64,000 bases of DNA from Oribacterium sp. C9 (GCF_002007235.1 NZ_MUHW01000001.1:248001-312000); one strand, 5' to 3'. Counted from the first letter of the stretch, positions 44,660 through 54,588 are shown. The notes: generated by a model not told the origin, from the sequence alone. Made by a program: numbers and translations.

Positions 44660-45628
44660 ATGAAGGTATTGGTAACTGGTGCTGGCGGTATGGTTGGTTC
44701 TCATATGGTGGAACATTTATATAATCGTGGCGATGAAGTGATTGGCATTTGGCATAAGAATAAGAAGAATGTAGAGCAGATTACGCTTCCGATTAAGTTT
44801 GTTCAGTGTGATTTGAGATATGCACAAGGTATTGATGAGTTGATTATGGATTTCATGCCAAATCAAATTTATCATTTGGCGGCTCAGTCATATCCAACAG
44901 TATCTTGGGTAAGCCCTACGGAAACTATTGATGTTAATATCAATTCAACTGTTAATATTTATGAGGCAATTAAGAAGGCAAGGAAATATGTAGATAAAAA
45001 TTACGATCCCATGGTTGTGGTAGCATGCTCTTCTGCTGAATATGGTGAAACTCTTAATCAAATGCAAGGTGTAGGGAAAGTGTATGTAAAAGAAACAGCT
45101 CAATTACAACCTCTACATCCATATGGCGTAAGTAAAGTAGGACAGGATTTGATTTCTTTCCAGTATTTTATGAATGACCATATTCGTTGTATTAGAGCCA
45201 GAATTTTCAACTCTACAGGGACACGTAAAGTCAATGATGTTACTTCTGATTTTACCAAGAGGGCTGTTGAAGCGGAAAAAACTGGTGTGTGGGAACTTCG
45301 TGTAGGAAATCTTGAAACCCAAAGAGCAATTATGGATCAGCGTGATTTGGTAAAAGCATTAATGCTTCTTGCAGATAGGGGCATTGTAGGTGAAGCGTAT
45401 AATATCTCTTCTAAATATGTTTATAAGATGAGTGAAATTGTTGAACTCATTGAGAAGCAGATAGGGCATAAGCTTGAAATAAAAGTTGACGATAAGCTTA
45501 TCAGGCCAACGGATGAGAAGATAATTGTTGGAGATATAAGCAAACTGCAGAAGGATACAGGTTGGAAGCAGGATATCAGGATGGAGCAGACCATTGCTGA
45601 TATGTTGGACTATTGGAGAAGAATGTAA
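44660..45628 (+). CDS. GDP-4-keto-6-deoxy sugar reductase (Rmd/DmhB-like SDR)
   Basis: An extended SDR of 322 residues: nucleotide loop TGAGGMVGSH, YHLAAQSYPTVSWVSPTET, catalytic SSAEYG and YGVSK (YxxxK), then FNSTGTRKVNDVTSDFTKRA and VGNLETQRAIMDQRDLVKAL. The late VGNLxxxRxxxDxRD motif fits GDP-6-deoxy-D-lyxo-4-hexulose reductase (Rmd) better than Gmd. It would reduce the 4-keto group to give GDP-D-rhamnose or, next to hddA, a GDP-6-deoxyheptose. GGAGGAATTGAG precedes the ATG. Confidence 0.75.
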   Translation: MKVLVTGAGGMVGSHMVEHLYNRGDEVIGIWHKNKKNVEQITLPIKFVQCDLRYAQGIDELIMDFMPNQIYHLAAQSYPTVSWVSPTETIDVNINSTVNIYEAIKKARKYVDKNYDPMVVVACSSAEYGETLNQMQGVGKVYVKETAQLQPLHPYGVSKVGQDLISFQYFMNDHIRCIRARIFNSTGTRKVNDVTSDFTKRAVEAEKTGVWELRVGNLETQRAIMDQRDLVKALMLLADRGIVGEAYNISSKYVYKMSEIVELIEKQIGHKLEIKVDDKLIRPTDEKIIVGDISKLQKDTGWKQDIRMEQTIADMLDYWRRM

Positions 45629-46833
45629 TGGCTATTAGAAAAAAGAGAAACATAATTTTGTTTGTGTCTTTCTTTCTAATTTATTTTAGTAATTGTTATG
45701 TGTTTTTTGACACATTTATTTCTAAAATTATTCTGTATGCGGGACTATTAATTTTGTTGGGATATGAATTTGTTATCATGTTAAAAACAAAAGCGATAAA
45801 ACGCATTTTATTGATTTTGTTTTGTGCTGTATTATCGTCGATAGGGTTTTTAAATCAAAATCTTATAGTATCAAAAAAAATAGTGTTATTACTGTCTATG
45901 ATTATCATTTTTTCACTGCTACTTGGTGGTAATAACTTGATAAGAAGAAAGCGAGATTTGTTATCTATAAGGAATGCAATAGTTTTGGGAGTTGTTCTGA
46001 ATTGTATTATATGTGTTTCATCAGGATATAGCTTGTTACAACAAACATTGGGCGATAGAGAGATTCTGGTTTTTAATGGTGGGATGTTTGATAAAAATTA
46101 TTTTGCTTATTCTTGGTTAGTAGCATTTATTATTTCGTATTTAGATTTCGCTTACTTTCGTAAAACTTTAAAGAGATACTTGAATGTTTTGGTAGCATGT
46201 GTAGTTTTGCTGGTATCTGGCAGTAGAAGTGCGATTCTATTCGTGGTGTTTTTTGTAGCAATATTGAATCAAGAAATAATACTAAGAAGCATGAAACGAT
46301 TCAGAAGGATGGTTGTTTATTTAATGCTTATTAGTGGGATTTTTGTTACATATTTGCTTTACACGAAAATCTTAGTAAATAGTTCGACATTTATGTTAAG
46401 AATAAATGGTCTTATTAATTTAGCAGACTATGTATCGACTAATATAAGAGGATTGGTTTATGGAATGTCTGAAATAGCCTTTGTAAGTTCGGACTATCAG
46501 AATAATATAAGACGTGTTCTTGGCTGGGATGGGACGTGTGAAGCTGCTATTTTAGGAATTATCATTAAAAATGGTTTGTTCGGAATCATAGCATACACAA
46601 TTGCAATAATAAGAAACATTCAAGAATTCAAAAACAAGAAAAAAAATCAAAAAGAAAAGTTATTATTTTGGGCTTTATTCATTTGTTCATTGTTATCGTG
46701 CTTTATTGAAAGCTTAATTATAGATGTTAAATATGTATTTGCTCCATTTATATTCATCTTTTTAGCATCATTAACATCTGAACAGACTATCATGGATTCA
46801 ATAACGCAAAAACAGTACCCAAATCACATCTAA
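45628..46833 (+). CDS. Wzy-like membrane protein (repeat-unit polymerase candidate)
   Basis: The ATG at 45628 overlaps the preceding TAA, with GGAGAA seven bases upstream; the longer frame from TTG 45613 is unlikely. About 400 residues with 9-11 hydrophobic helices. Motifs such as LVSGSRSAILF and a large loop ending FVSSDYQNNIRRVLGWDGTCEAAILGIIIKNGLFGIIAY are typical of Wzy/O-antigen polymerases. With PGT no. 3 and the flippase at 53001 it completes a Wzx/Wzy pathway. Confidence 0.78.
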   Translation: MAIRKKRNIILFVSFFLIYFSNCYVFFDTFISKIILYAGLLILLGYEFVIMLKTKAIKRILLILFCAVLSSIGFLNQNLIVSKKIVLLLSMIIIFSLLLGGNNLIRRKRDLLSIRNAIVLGVVLNCIICVSSGYSLLQQTLGDREILVFNGGMFDKNYFAYSWLVAFIISYLDFAYFRKTLKRYLNVLVACVVLLVSGSRSAILFVVFFVAILNQEIILRSMKRFRRMVVYLMLISGIFVTYLLYTKILVNSSTFMLRINGLINLADYVSTNIRGLVYGMSEIAFVSSDYQNNIRRVLGWDGTCEAAILGIIIKNGLFGIIAYTIAIIRNIQEFKNKKKNQKEKLLFWALFICSLLSCFIESLIIDVKYVFAPFIFIFLASLTSEQTIMDSITQKQYPNHI

Positions 46834-46844
46834 GGAGCATTACT

Positions 46845-48011
46845 ATGAATATTATTTTTACATTGCGTTTTTTTCCAGTGTATGGAGGCGGCGAGACAGT
46901 AACAATTAGTCTTGCCAATAAGTTTTCGCAAATGGGTCATAATGTACATATTTTCTATTTATGGGAACGTGGAAATGCCGAACTGAACTCAGGTGTAAAA
47001 CTATATAGAGCTGCGAATGTTCATGACCCTGTACGGCAAGAAAATGTACATAAACAGGATGAAGATAATGTCTATAATCAGTTACGTTATTATATCGAGA
47101 ATAACAATATCGAAATTGTTATTAATCAGTGGCTGGATCCAAAACGTGTATACAATGTATCGCATGATAAAGCTTATGTTGTGAATTGCAGACATTCAGC
47201 GGTGTATATTAATTCGCCACGAAGAAATATCGCTAGGTGGATAATGGGAGAGAAAATATTTGATGCTTTATTAAGAAAAAAATACATGCCGTATGTTAAA
47301 TACTGCGATAAGTATGTTCTTCTTTGCAATGAATATAGGGAAGAGATAAATAAGATTTTTAATAAAAAAATTAATGCCAAAGTAACATATATATATAATC
47401 CGTGTAGATTTTCTGTTAACAATTATGAATTTAAAAAAGAAAAATCAATATTATATGTGGGTCGACTATATCCTGAAAAAAGGGTTGATATTATCATTAA
47501 AGCTTGGAAGAAGCTTCAGGATGAAGGTAGAACAAATGGCTGGAAGTTGTGGATTGTGGGTGACGGAAAAAGCCAAAAAGAATTGATTCAATTATCAGAG
47601 AAATTATCATGTGAGAATGTTTACTTTGAAGGGCATCAGAATCCGGAAGAGTACTATAAAAGAGCTATGTTGTTTATTTCTGCATCGGCTACAGAAGGGT
47701 ATCCGATGACTATTGTTGAGGCAATGGCATATGGTTGTGTTCCAGTAATTGCAAATACATATTCGGCTTTGAAAGGGATATTAAATAATGGAGACCACGG
47801 AATAATGGTTAATGAATGCACAGACAATGGATTTACAAAAATACTTCGCCAAATAATAAATGATGAATTTAAGATTAAATCAATGAGTAAAAAGGCAAAT
47901 GATTTTTGCAAAGACAATTATGATATTGAAATTGTGTATGAAAGGTGGAAGAAGTTATTTTCGGAATCGAAAAAGACGCAAGAATATAAAAATGAAAAAC
48001 TCAGGACTTAA
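46845..48011 (+). CDS. GT4 family glycosyltransferase
   Basis: A 388-residue GT-B enzyme with AAGGAGC before the ATG. Motifs: FFPVYGGGETVTISLANKF at the N-terminus, INQWLDPKRVYN, YIYNPCRF, SILYVGRLYPEKRVDIIIKAW, YFEGHQNPEEYYKRAMLFISASATEGYPMTIVEAMAYG (E-x7-E donor site). It is shaped for a retaining transferase using a nucleotide sugar at the membrane face. Its 3' end overlaps the acyltransferase start by 20 bases. Confidence 0.9.
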   Translation: MNIIFTLRFFPVYGGGETVTISLANKFSQMGHNVHIFYLWERGNAELNSGVKLYRAANVHDPVRQENVHKQDEDNVYNQLRYYIENNNIEIVINQWLDPKRVYNVSHDKAYVVNCRHSAVYINSPRRNIARWIMGEKIFDALLRKKYMPYVKYCDKYVLLCNEYREEINKIFNKKINAKVTYIYNPCRFSVNNYEFKKEKSILYVGRLYPEKRVDIIIKAWKKLQDEGRTNGWKLWIVGDGKSQKELIQLSEKLSCENVYFEGHQNPEEYYKRAMLFISASATEGYPMTIVEAMAYGCVPVIANTYSALKGILNNGDHGIMVNECTDNGFTKILRQIINDEFKIKSMSKKANDFCKDNYDIEIVYERWKKLFSESKKTQEYKNEKLRT

Positions 48012-49038
48012 TCTTTTAAAAATAATTTCGGCAGTGTGCGTTTTAGTATATCACACAATCAATACTTTTTTTGATATAGAACAGTTTGATGGATTAAAAA
48101 AATGTTTTGTTAGTGCTTTTTTCTGGGGGAGTGGAAGAATTAGTGTTGCGGTATTTATCATTATTTCAAGCTGGTATTTGTGTGAAAAAAAACAATTTAT
48201 CAACCGAATTATATATTTATGGTTAAGCACTTTATTGTACTCAACAATAGTTGGCTTAGTATTTATTTCAGACAATTATTCGTTTTTTATTAAGCAATTA
48301 TTTCCGATTACTAACAATGTTTCTTGGTTTATCTCGACCTACATTTTTGTTTTAATATTAGCGCCGTTTATGAATGAAATATTAAATCGATATGATATAA
48401 AATATTTACTTATTACATTCGGTTTGATTTTTGGCGTGGTAAAGATGGTGTATCCTAATAGCAGATTATGGATTAGTGATATTGATATATACATATACAT
48501 ATATATGCTTACAGGCTTTATTAAATTACAAACGAAATTTAGACCAAAGATGATACCGTGCATAATAGTATTTTTGTTGTCATATCTATTAGAAATATTA
48601 TGGTTTACATATTTTGACACTGTATCCCACTTTTTTTCGATCATTCCTATAATGGGATATTCAAAATGGATGTTTTTTCAAAACTTTCAGTACTTACTTC
48701 CTTTACTAACCGCATATTCGTTGTTTGGAATATTTATTAATATAAATATCACATCGGTTAAACTAACTAGATTTATAGATTATTTATCGGGGGGGTTATT
48801 TGGAGTTTATGTTTGCTTGTCTATGGATGGACCTAATGGACATTTGTGGTGGGGAGAGTTTTTTAACATATCAAAGTATAATCTAGTAAAAACATATTGC
48901 TGTATTATAATAATATTTATTTTGACTGATTTTTTGGACCATTTTCGATTGATAATAGTAAAATATATAATGAGTTTTAATGCATTTAAAAGGATGATAA
49001 ACAAGGCGGAACTACTGTATTGTCCAAGTAATGATTGA
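47992..49038 (+). CDS. Acyltransferase family 3 membrane protein (sugar O-acyl/acetyltransferase)
   Basis: I start at the ATG at 47992, since GLNLLKIISAVCVLVYHTI is the typical first helix with the catalytic His; the frame is open further upstream inside the GT4 gene. The 348-residue product has about ten hydrophobic helices, with FWGSGRISVAVFIIISSWYLCEKK matching the acyltransferase-3 G-x-x-x-V-x-x-F-F-x-x-S-G/S pattern. Such proteins O-acetylate capsule or O-antigen sugars. Extremely AT-rich. Confidence 0.78.
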   Translation: MKNSGLNLLKIISAVCVLVYHTINTFFDIEQFDGLKKCFVSAFFWGSGRISVAVFIIISSWYLCEKKQFINRIIYLWLSTLLYSTIVGLVFISDNYSFFIKQLFPITNNVSWFISTYIFVLILAPFMNEILNRYDIKYLLITFGLIFGVVKMVYPNSRLWISDIDIYIYIYMLTGFIKLQTKFRPKMIPCIIVFLLSYLLEILWFTYFDTVSHFFSIIPIMGYSKWMFFQNFQYLLPLLTAYSLFGIFININITSVKLTRFIDYLSGGLFGVYVCLSMDGPNGHLWWGEFFNISKYNLVKTYCCIIIIFILTDFLDHFRLIIVKYIMSFNAFKRMINKAELLYCPSND

Positions 49039-49106
49039 TGTTACAGGAAGAGTAAAGAATTGTTTTTGGGCTGAAAAAAATAAGAAGTCAGAGAGGTGGT
49101 TCTTTT

Positions 49107-49913
49107 ATGAATGATTTAATAAGTGTTATTGTATTGACATACAATTCTGGTAAGACGGTCATAGAAACTTTAGAGAGTATAAAAAATCAAGTTTATCAGA
49201 ATATTGAAATTGTTATAGCTGATGACTCTTCAAGTGACAACACACTTGAAGTTGTAAGAGAATGGCAAGATAAAAATCAAATATGCAAAATGCAGATTGT
49301 AACAACAAACAAGAATACTGGGGTTCCTGCAAATTGTAATCGTGGTGTTAATGCATGCTCAAGCTCTTTGATAAAAATCATTGCAGGAGATGATTTGTTA
49401 GAGCCTGACGCAATTGATATATATTATAAGAATTATCTCGAAAAAGGAGATATGATGATTGGAATGGGAAAGGTGAAGCTTTTCGGCAATCCAACATCAT
49501 TACAGACTGAGTATTGTTGTGAGAGTTATAAACTGGTTCAACTATCACATAAAGAACAGTTACACAAGATGCTGGTTTCGAATTATATTGTTTCGCCATC
49601 TGTAGGGATACTCAATAAGGACATGATACTGAAAGAAGGGGGGTTTAATGAAAGCTTTCCGGCATTCGAAGATTATCCATTCTATCTCAAACTTTTAGAT
49701 AGAGGATTTAGTTTTTATCTTATAGATAAAGTTCTTGTGGATTATAGAATTGTCAACACATCAATGAGTAATGGAATGTCTAAAAGATATATGACATCAA
49801 TGAGTGATTATTTCTTTTTGGAAAAGTCAAGATTGTTAATTAAACATAGAAGATTTATGGTGCTTGTAAAACAAATTGTTCGGTATTTTATAATGAAATC
49901 AAAATGTAATTAA
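49107..49913 (+). CDS. GT2 family glycosyltransferase
   Basis: A 268-residue GT-A protein: ISVIVLTYNSGKTVIETLESIKNQ, IADDSSSDNTLE, NTGVPANCNRGVNAC, IAGDDLLEPDAI and a late GGFNESFPAFEDYPFYLKL, the catalytic ED region. AGAGAGGTGG lies upstream. It should add one sugar in the capsule-type unit; its specificity is unknown. Confidence 0.89.
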   Translation: MNDLISVIVLTYNSGKTVIETLESIKNQVYQNIEIVIADDSSSDNTLEVVREWQDKNQICKMQIVTTNKNTGVPANCNRGVNACSSSLIKIIAGDDLLEPDAIDIYYKNYLEKGDMMIGMGKVKLFGNPTSLQTEYCCESYKLVQLSHKEQLHKMLVSNYIVSPSVGILNKDMILKEGGFNESFPAFEDYPFYLKLLDRGFSFYLIDKVLVDYRIVNTSMSNGMSKRYMTSMSDYFFLEKSRLLIKHRRFMVLVKQIVRYFIMKSKCN

Positions 49914-49925
49914 GAGGGAAGAATT

Positions 49926-51023
49926 ATGAAAATTCCATTTGTGACTTTTAAGCCATTAGAGGCTGAATTGGATAGAGAGTTACGCGCTGCATTTGAACGT
50001 GTTTTTACACGTTCTTGGTATATTGAAGGTATAGAAGATGAGACTTTTGAGAAAGCATTTGCTGAATACTGTGGAACTAAGTATTGTGTTGGTGTGGGTA
50101 ATGGATTAGATGCACTCATGTTAGCACTGAAAGCTCTAGAAATTGGTGAAGGCGATGAGGTTATTGTCCCTTCGAATACATATATTGCTACTGCCTTGGC
50201 AGTTACTTATATTGGAGCAACTCCTGTATTTGTTGAACCTGATATTAGAACATTCAATATTGATCCAACAAAAATTGAAGAAAAAATCACCAAAAGAACA
50301 AAAGCTGTCATGCCTGTGCATCTTTATGGGCAGGCTTGTGATATGGATTCAATTATGGAGATTGCAAAGAAGCATAATCTCTTTGTGGTAGAGGACTGTG
50401 CACAGGCACATGGTGCTACATACAAAGGAAAGTTAATTGGTTCATTTGGTGATGCAGCTGGGTTCTCTTTCTATCCAGGGAAAAACTTAGGAGCGCTTGG
50501 TGATGCAGGAGCTACTGTGACAAATGATGAAGAACTGGCCAAGAAGGTACGAGCGCTTGGTAACTATGGCTCTGACTATAAGTATCATCATGTTTATAAA
50601 GGTAATAACTCGCGCCTTGATGAACTTCAGGCGGCATTTCTTTCTGCTAAACTTCCACTTATCGAAAAGGTTAATGAGAACAGAAGAGATATTGCAAATA
50701 AGTATTTAGCTGGAATTAATAATAAGGAAATTATTCTTCCATTCGTTCCTGATTATACTGTTCCAGTTTGGCACATCTTTGGTATTAGATGTAAGCGAAG
50801 AACAGAACTTGAGAAATACCTTAACGATTCTGGTATTGGTACTAACAAACATTATCCAATTCCTATGCATTTGCAGGAATGCTATAAAGATCTTGGCTTC
50901 AAGGAAGGTGATTTTCCAATTGCTGAGGAAGTTTCTGCTACAGAACTAAGCATTCCAATGTATTATGGAATGGCTGATGAAGAGGTTCAATATGTAATAG
51001 ATAAGGTGAATGAATTTAAATGA
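49926..51023 (+). CDS. DegT/DnrJ/EryC1 sugar 3-aminotransferase (FdtB/QdtB-like)
   Basis: PLP-dependent transaminase of 365 residues. The PLP lysine is K186 in [17 protein letters not shown], with [11 protein letters not shown] before it and [12 protein letters not shown] after. The [11 protein letters not shown] form is that of FdtB/QdtB/DesV-type enzymes, which aminate C3 of dTDP-3-keto-6-deoxyhexoses. The next gene, overlapping by four bases, supplies a FdtA-type ketoisomerase that would make this substrate, strongly supporting the call. AAGAGGGAAG precedes the ATG. Confidence 0.88.
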   Translation: MKIPFVTFKPLEAELDRELRAAFERVFTRSWYIEGIEDETFEKAFAEYCGTKYCVGVGNGLDALMLALKALEIGEGDEVIVPSNTYIATALAVTYIGATPVFVEPDIRTFNIDPTKIEEKITKRTKAVMPVHLYGQACDMDSIMEIAKKHNLFVVEDCAQAHGATYKGKLIGSFGDAAGFSFYPGKNLGALGDAGATVTNDEELAKKVRALGNYGSDYKYHHVYKGNNSRLDELQAAFLSAKLPLIEKVNENRRDIANKYLAGINNKEIILPFVPDYTVPVWHIFGIRCKRRTELEKYLNDSGIGTNKHYPIPMHLQECYKDLGFKEGDFPIAEEVSATELSIPMYYGMADEEVQYVIDKVNEFK

Positions 51024-51943
51024 GACTTAGAAATTTAGAATTAAAAGATGCTCCATTAATGCTTGAGTGGATGCATGATGAAAGTGTAGTTGAAAAGCTT
51101 CGTGGTAAATTCGCTGAGAAAACAATAGAAGATTGTCGGACTTTTATAAAATTATCTGAGAATAAGGAAAAAGACATTCATTTTGCAATTGTATCAGATG
51201 AAGATGAATATATGGGCACGGTCAGTCTAAAAAGTATTAACAGAGCAAATAATAGTGCAGAGTTTGCCATCACGGTAAGAAAACAAGCGATGGGTAGAGG
51301 GTACTCTTGGTGGGGAATGGAAGAAATTATTAGGCTAGCTTTTGAAGAATATGGTCTTGAAAGTGTCTATTGGTGTGTATCAAGGGCTAATGAAAGAGCT
51401 TTACGATTTTATGATAAACATAATTTTCATGAGGCTGTTGATATTTCAGAGGAAATCCTGAATCGTTATGAAGGAATAGAAAATCTGAAGTGGTATTCTG
51501 TACTTAAAGGGGATGTGCTTGACGATAGAACAGAAGTAGCTGGATGTAGGATAGTACATATAAAGACCATTCCTACTGTGGGTGCAGGAGAACTTTCCTT
51601 TTTTGAAGCTAATCACGACGTTCATTTTGAATTTAAGAGAATGTATTATATCTCAAAGGTACCTGAAGGGACAAGAAGAGGATTTCATGCTCACAATAGG
51701 CTTAAACAATTACTATTCTGCCCATATGGAAGAATTCAGCTTGTTCTTGAGAATAAACACGGTAGAGAGGAAATAGAACTTTCCGATCCTTCTATTGGAG
51801 TAGTGATTGAAGAGCCTACGTGGAGAGAGATGTTGTGGCTCCAAAAGGATTCTGTATTATGTGTTGCGGCATCTGATTATTACGAGGTTGAAGATTATAT
51901 AAGAGATTATAATCTTTTTAAAGAGCTTTATATAAAAGGATAG
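51020..51943 (+). CDS. Fusion of GNAT acetyltransferase and FdtA/QdtA-type 3,4-ketoisomerase
   Basis: The ATGA overlap couples it to the transaminase. Residues 1-165 form a GNAT domain ([56 protein letters not shown]). Residues about 178-307 form the sugar cupin: [21 protein letters not shown] with [37 protein letters not shown] and a YIRDYNLF end. The cupin would shift the 4-keto group of dTDP-4-keto-6-deoxyglucose to C3, the transaminase would aminate it, and the GNAT half could N-acetylate the amine, giving Fuc3NAc or Qui3NAc. The usual acetyltransferase of these pathways is a left-handed beta-helix enzyme, so a GNAT fusion is unusual. Confidence 0.85.
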   Translation: MRLRNLELKDAPLMLEWMHDESVVEKLRGKFAEKTIEDCRTFIKLSENKEKDIHFAIVSDEDEYMGTVSLKSINRANNSAEFAITVRKQAMGRGYSWWGMEEIIRLAFEEYGLESVYWCVSRANERALRFYDKHNFHEAVDISEEILNRYEGIENLKWYSVLKGDVLDDRTEVAGCRIVHIKTIPTVGAGELSFFEANHDVHFEFKRMYYISKVPEGTRRGFHAHNRLKQLLFCPYGRIQLVLENKHGREEIELSDPSIGVVIEEPTWREMLWLQKDSVLCVAASDYYEVEDYIRDYNLFKELYIKG

Positions 51944-51949
51944 ATTTTT

Positions 51950-52009
51950 ATGAATAAAAGTTCTGTTTGTAAGTCTCTGCAAGCGTTAAGCAGTAAAGTA
52001 AATATGTAA
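51950..52009 (+). CDS. Possible 19-codon small ORF
   Basis: ATG at 51950 with AAAAGGA nine bases upstream; reads MNKSSVCKSLQALSSKVNM then TAA. It may be a gene remnant or a leader; only the signal layout supports it. Confidence 0.25.
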   Translation: MNKSSVCKSLQALSSKVNM

Positions 52010-52027
52010 AGATTTAGGAGGAAGAGA

Positions 52028-52069
52028 GTGCTGTATATGTTAATACAGTACATTTGTGAACTGATATGA
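52028..52069 (+). CDS. 13-codon leader peptide coupled to the GT11 gene
   Basis: A perfect AGGAGG (52016-52021) lies six bases before a GTG at 52028; the frame reads MLYMLIQYICELI and its TGA (52067-52069) overlaps the ATG of the GT11 gene (52066). The GT11 start has no ribosome binding site of its own, so its translation probably depends on this leader. Confidence 0.5.
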   Translation: MLYMLIQYICELI

Positions 52070-53004
52070 TAGATAAGTTTAAGAGATATCTGAAAAAGGC
52101 ATTATTTTTATTTCGAAAAATGCTTGTAAAAGAAAAATATGCAACTTTGGTTCATGTAGATGGTGGAATTTGCTCGCAGATGTATCAATATGTTGTTGGA
52201 TATGCTATGGCTAATCAAAATAGAAATGTAATGTATGATTTATCATGGTTTAAAAAGTATGGAAAAGATATGAATGGTGAGTATATCTATAACTTTGATT
52301 TACTAAAACTATTTCCGAATTTAGATATACATATTGCTGATGATAAAATGTGTAGAGAATACAATATTGTATCAAGTTTTTTTCCGAAGAGTGATTCGGA
52401 AAAAATTACAATGTGCAGCAACAGAATCCCTTCAGAACCGGTTTTGATGCAAAGTTACTATTGGATAGATGAGAAAACGTACAAAATATATCCATCTCTT
52501 TTTAAAATTGATTTGAACAATATAGTTGATTTTAGTGTTGAAAATCAGAAGATGGCCAATAAAATAATGAAAGATGATAATTCAGTAGGAGTTCATGTTA
52601 GAAGGGGAGATATGGCATCTACGACTGGATTTTGGATTCAATTAGGACCAGATTACTTTATTAATGCTATTAAACTATTTGATATAGAAACAACTCATTT
52701 TTATTTTTTTTCACAAGATTTAGATTGGGTTGAAAAAAATATTGTTAGTAAAATAGATGGCTTAAAATCTACACTTGTAGATATAAATGACAGCGAACAT
52801 GGCTACTGTGATCTTGCATTATTATCATTATGTAAAAATCAAATTGCTAGTCAAGGATCATTTGGAGGAGTAGCATCTATTTTGAATAGTAATAAAGATA
52901 AAATTCTTGTTTTGCCTAAAGTTGAAGGCGGCTTTAAGTATCATCCAAAGGCGTGTAAATGGGAAGATGTGACAGAAGCAATGGTATGGTATGCAGAAAT
53001 ATGA
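52066..53004 (+). CDS. GT11 family glycosyltransferase (alpha-1,2-fucosyltransferase-like)
   Basis: A 312-residue inverting transferase using GDP-beta-L-fucose or a related GDP-6-deoxy-L-hexose. The family signature HVRRGDM (177-183, in SVGVHVRRGD) is present. An N-terminal GGICSQMYQYVVGYAMA segment matches the GG-x-x-x-Q-x-x-x-Y-A start of GT11. Later FYFFSQDLDWV and SLCKNQIASQGSFGGVASILN complete the GDP-sugar site. The GDP-L-fucose synthase and Gmd genes just downstream supply a suitable donor; colitose is an alternative because a ColD-like gene is also present. It overlaps the next gene by four bases. Confidence 0.9.
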   Translation: MIDKFKRYLKKALFLFRKMLVKEKYATLVHVDGGICSQMYQYVVGYAMANQNRNVMYDLSWFKKYGKDMNGEYIYNFDLLKLFPNLDIHIADDKMCREYNIVSSFFPKSDSEKITMCSNRIPSEPVLMQSYYWIDEKTYKIYPSLFKIDLNNIVDFSVENQKMANKIMKDDNSVGVHVRRGDMASTTGFWIQLGPDYFINAIKLFDIETTHFYFFSQDLDWVEKNIVSKIDGLKSTLVDINDSEHGYCDLALLSLCKNQIASQGSFGGVASILNSNKDKILVLPKVEGGFKYHPKACKWEDVTEAMVWYAEI

Positions 53005-54551
53005 ACGTTAAAAAGGACAAAATAGGAAGAAAAAAATCTGCGGTAATTAATAGTATGATTGGATTAGTGACATCAATTATATCTATGACTATTGCTTTTG
53101 TTACAAGAAGTATTTTTATTAAATATTTAGGGGTAGAACTTTTAGGAATTAGCAGCACTTTTACCTCTGTTTTAGGAACTATTTCTTTAGCGGAATTAGG
53201 ATTTCAAACGGCGATAATATATTATTTATATAAGCCTCTGTCAGATGAGAACTATACAGATGTAAATGAGTTGATTTGTATACTTAAGGTTGTATACAAT
53301 ATAATTGGCGTATTGTTTATAATTGTTGGTATTTGCTTGATCCCGTCACTTCCTGTTATTTTAAAAGGGATTAATGTTGATGGACATATAATTGTTTATT
53401 ATTTGATACATATTCTTAATGCATCATGTACATATTTTTTAGGGTATAGACGAACATTACTATATGCAGACAAACGCGAATATACAATTAAAACCGTCGA
53501 TTCAATTATTAGTATTGTTTTTTGCATTATGAAAATAATTGCTGTAATAATGACAGCGAATTATTTGATTTATATTGTTTTAACTACAATACAGACGATT
53601 ACATCAAATATAGTCCTCCATATTCTTTGTAAAAGATATTATAGATATCTTGTAGATGTGAAGTTCAATGTGGTTAAATTTGAATCCATTTGGAAAGATA
53701 TAAAAGTTTTATTTGTAGGTAAAATAGCAGGATATATTTATGGTAGCACAGATAATATAATTATTTCGTCTGTGATCGGTGCTGTTTCCGTTGGATATAT
53801 AGTGAATTATACAACAGTAATAAACGCAATAAGCACATTGGTATTTAGTGTTTTTTCTCCTATAGCCCCAATGATTGGAAATCTCATAGTAGAAGAACAT
53901 GATAAAAATCGAAATGAAAAGATATTTCGAACATATACATATGTTAGATATTCTATAACATTGTGTTCAGTGATTCCATTTATTGTGTTAGCTCAGTCAT
54001 TTATTGAGATATGGGTTGGTTCACAATACATGCTTTCGATGGTTATTGTTTGGCTTTTTGGAATAGATAGATATATTAATTTTGTACATAGCTCATTATG
54101 TGATTTCATCAACGCGGATGGATTATTTGCACAAGATAAAAATATTGAAATTATTGGAGCTTTAACTAATATTGTCATATCTATTATTCTTGCACATTTT
54201 ATCGGTATAATTGGGGTGTTAATTGGCACTATAGTAAGTCAGGGCGTTTTTTGGATTGGAAGAAGTGCCGTAGTTTATCAGAATTGTTTTAAGGGTACAG
54301 ATGGAAATTATAAAATGTATTGGCAGCAGCAGGCTTTGTATTTTATCATATTTATATTTTTAACTGTTATTTGTGAAAAGATATATGATATCTTGCCGTG
54401 TTATAATTATGCTTTAAGATTTGTTACTGGCGGAATAATATGTGAGATTTTTGCAATATCGTTCAATCTACTATTATTTCACAAAACGTATGAATATAAA
54501 TTTATTAAATCGACAATTTTAGAGATTATATTCAAAATTAAAAATGTTTGA
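53001..54551 (+). CDS. Wzx-type polysaccharide repeat-unit flippase no. 2
   Basis: The start at 53001 overlaps the GT11 stop (ATGA); an earlier in-frame start at 52959 lies inside GT11. About 516 residues with 12-14 hydrophobic helices: KKSAVINSMIGLVTSIISMTIAFVTRSIFIKYLGVELLGISSTFTS and SLAELGFQTAIIYYLYKPL are typical of clostridial and streptococcal capsule flippases. It is only remotely similar to the flippase at 29123, so the two probably export different units. Confidence 0.9.
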   Translation: MNVKKDKIGRKKSAVINSMIGLVTSIISMTIAFVTRSIFIKYLGVELLGISSTFTSVLGTISLAELGFQTAIIYYLYKPLSDENYTDVNELICILKVVYNIIGVLFIIVGICLIPSLPVILKGINVDGHIIVYYLIHILNASCTYFLGYRRTLLYADKREYTIKTVDSIISIVFCIMKIIAVIMTANYLIYIVLTTIQTITSNIVLHILCKRYYRYLVDVKFNVVKFESIWKDIKVLFVGKIAGYIYGSTDNIIISSVIGAVSVGYIVNYTTVINAISTLVFSVFSPIAPMIGNLIVEEHDKNRNEKIFRTYTYVRYSITLCSVIPFIVLAQSFIEIWVGSQYMLSMVIVWLFGIDRYINFVHSSLCDFINADGLFAQDKNIEIIGALTNIVISIILAHFIGIIGVLIGTIVSQGVFWIGRSAVVYQNCFKGTDGNYKMYWQQQALYFIIFIFLTVICEKIYDILPCYNYALRFVTGGIICEIFAISFNLLLFHKTYEYKFIKSTILEIIFKIKNV

Positions 54552-54588
54552 TACTACTCACATATAAAGAAGAAAAGGGATTATTTTG

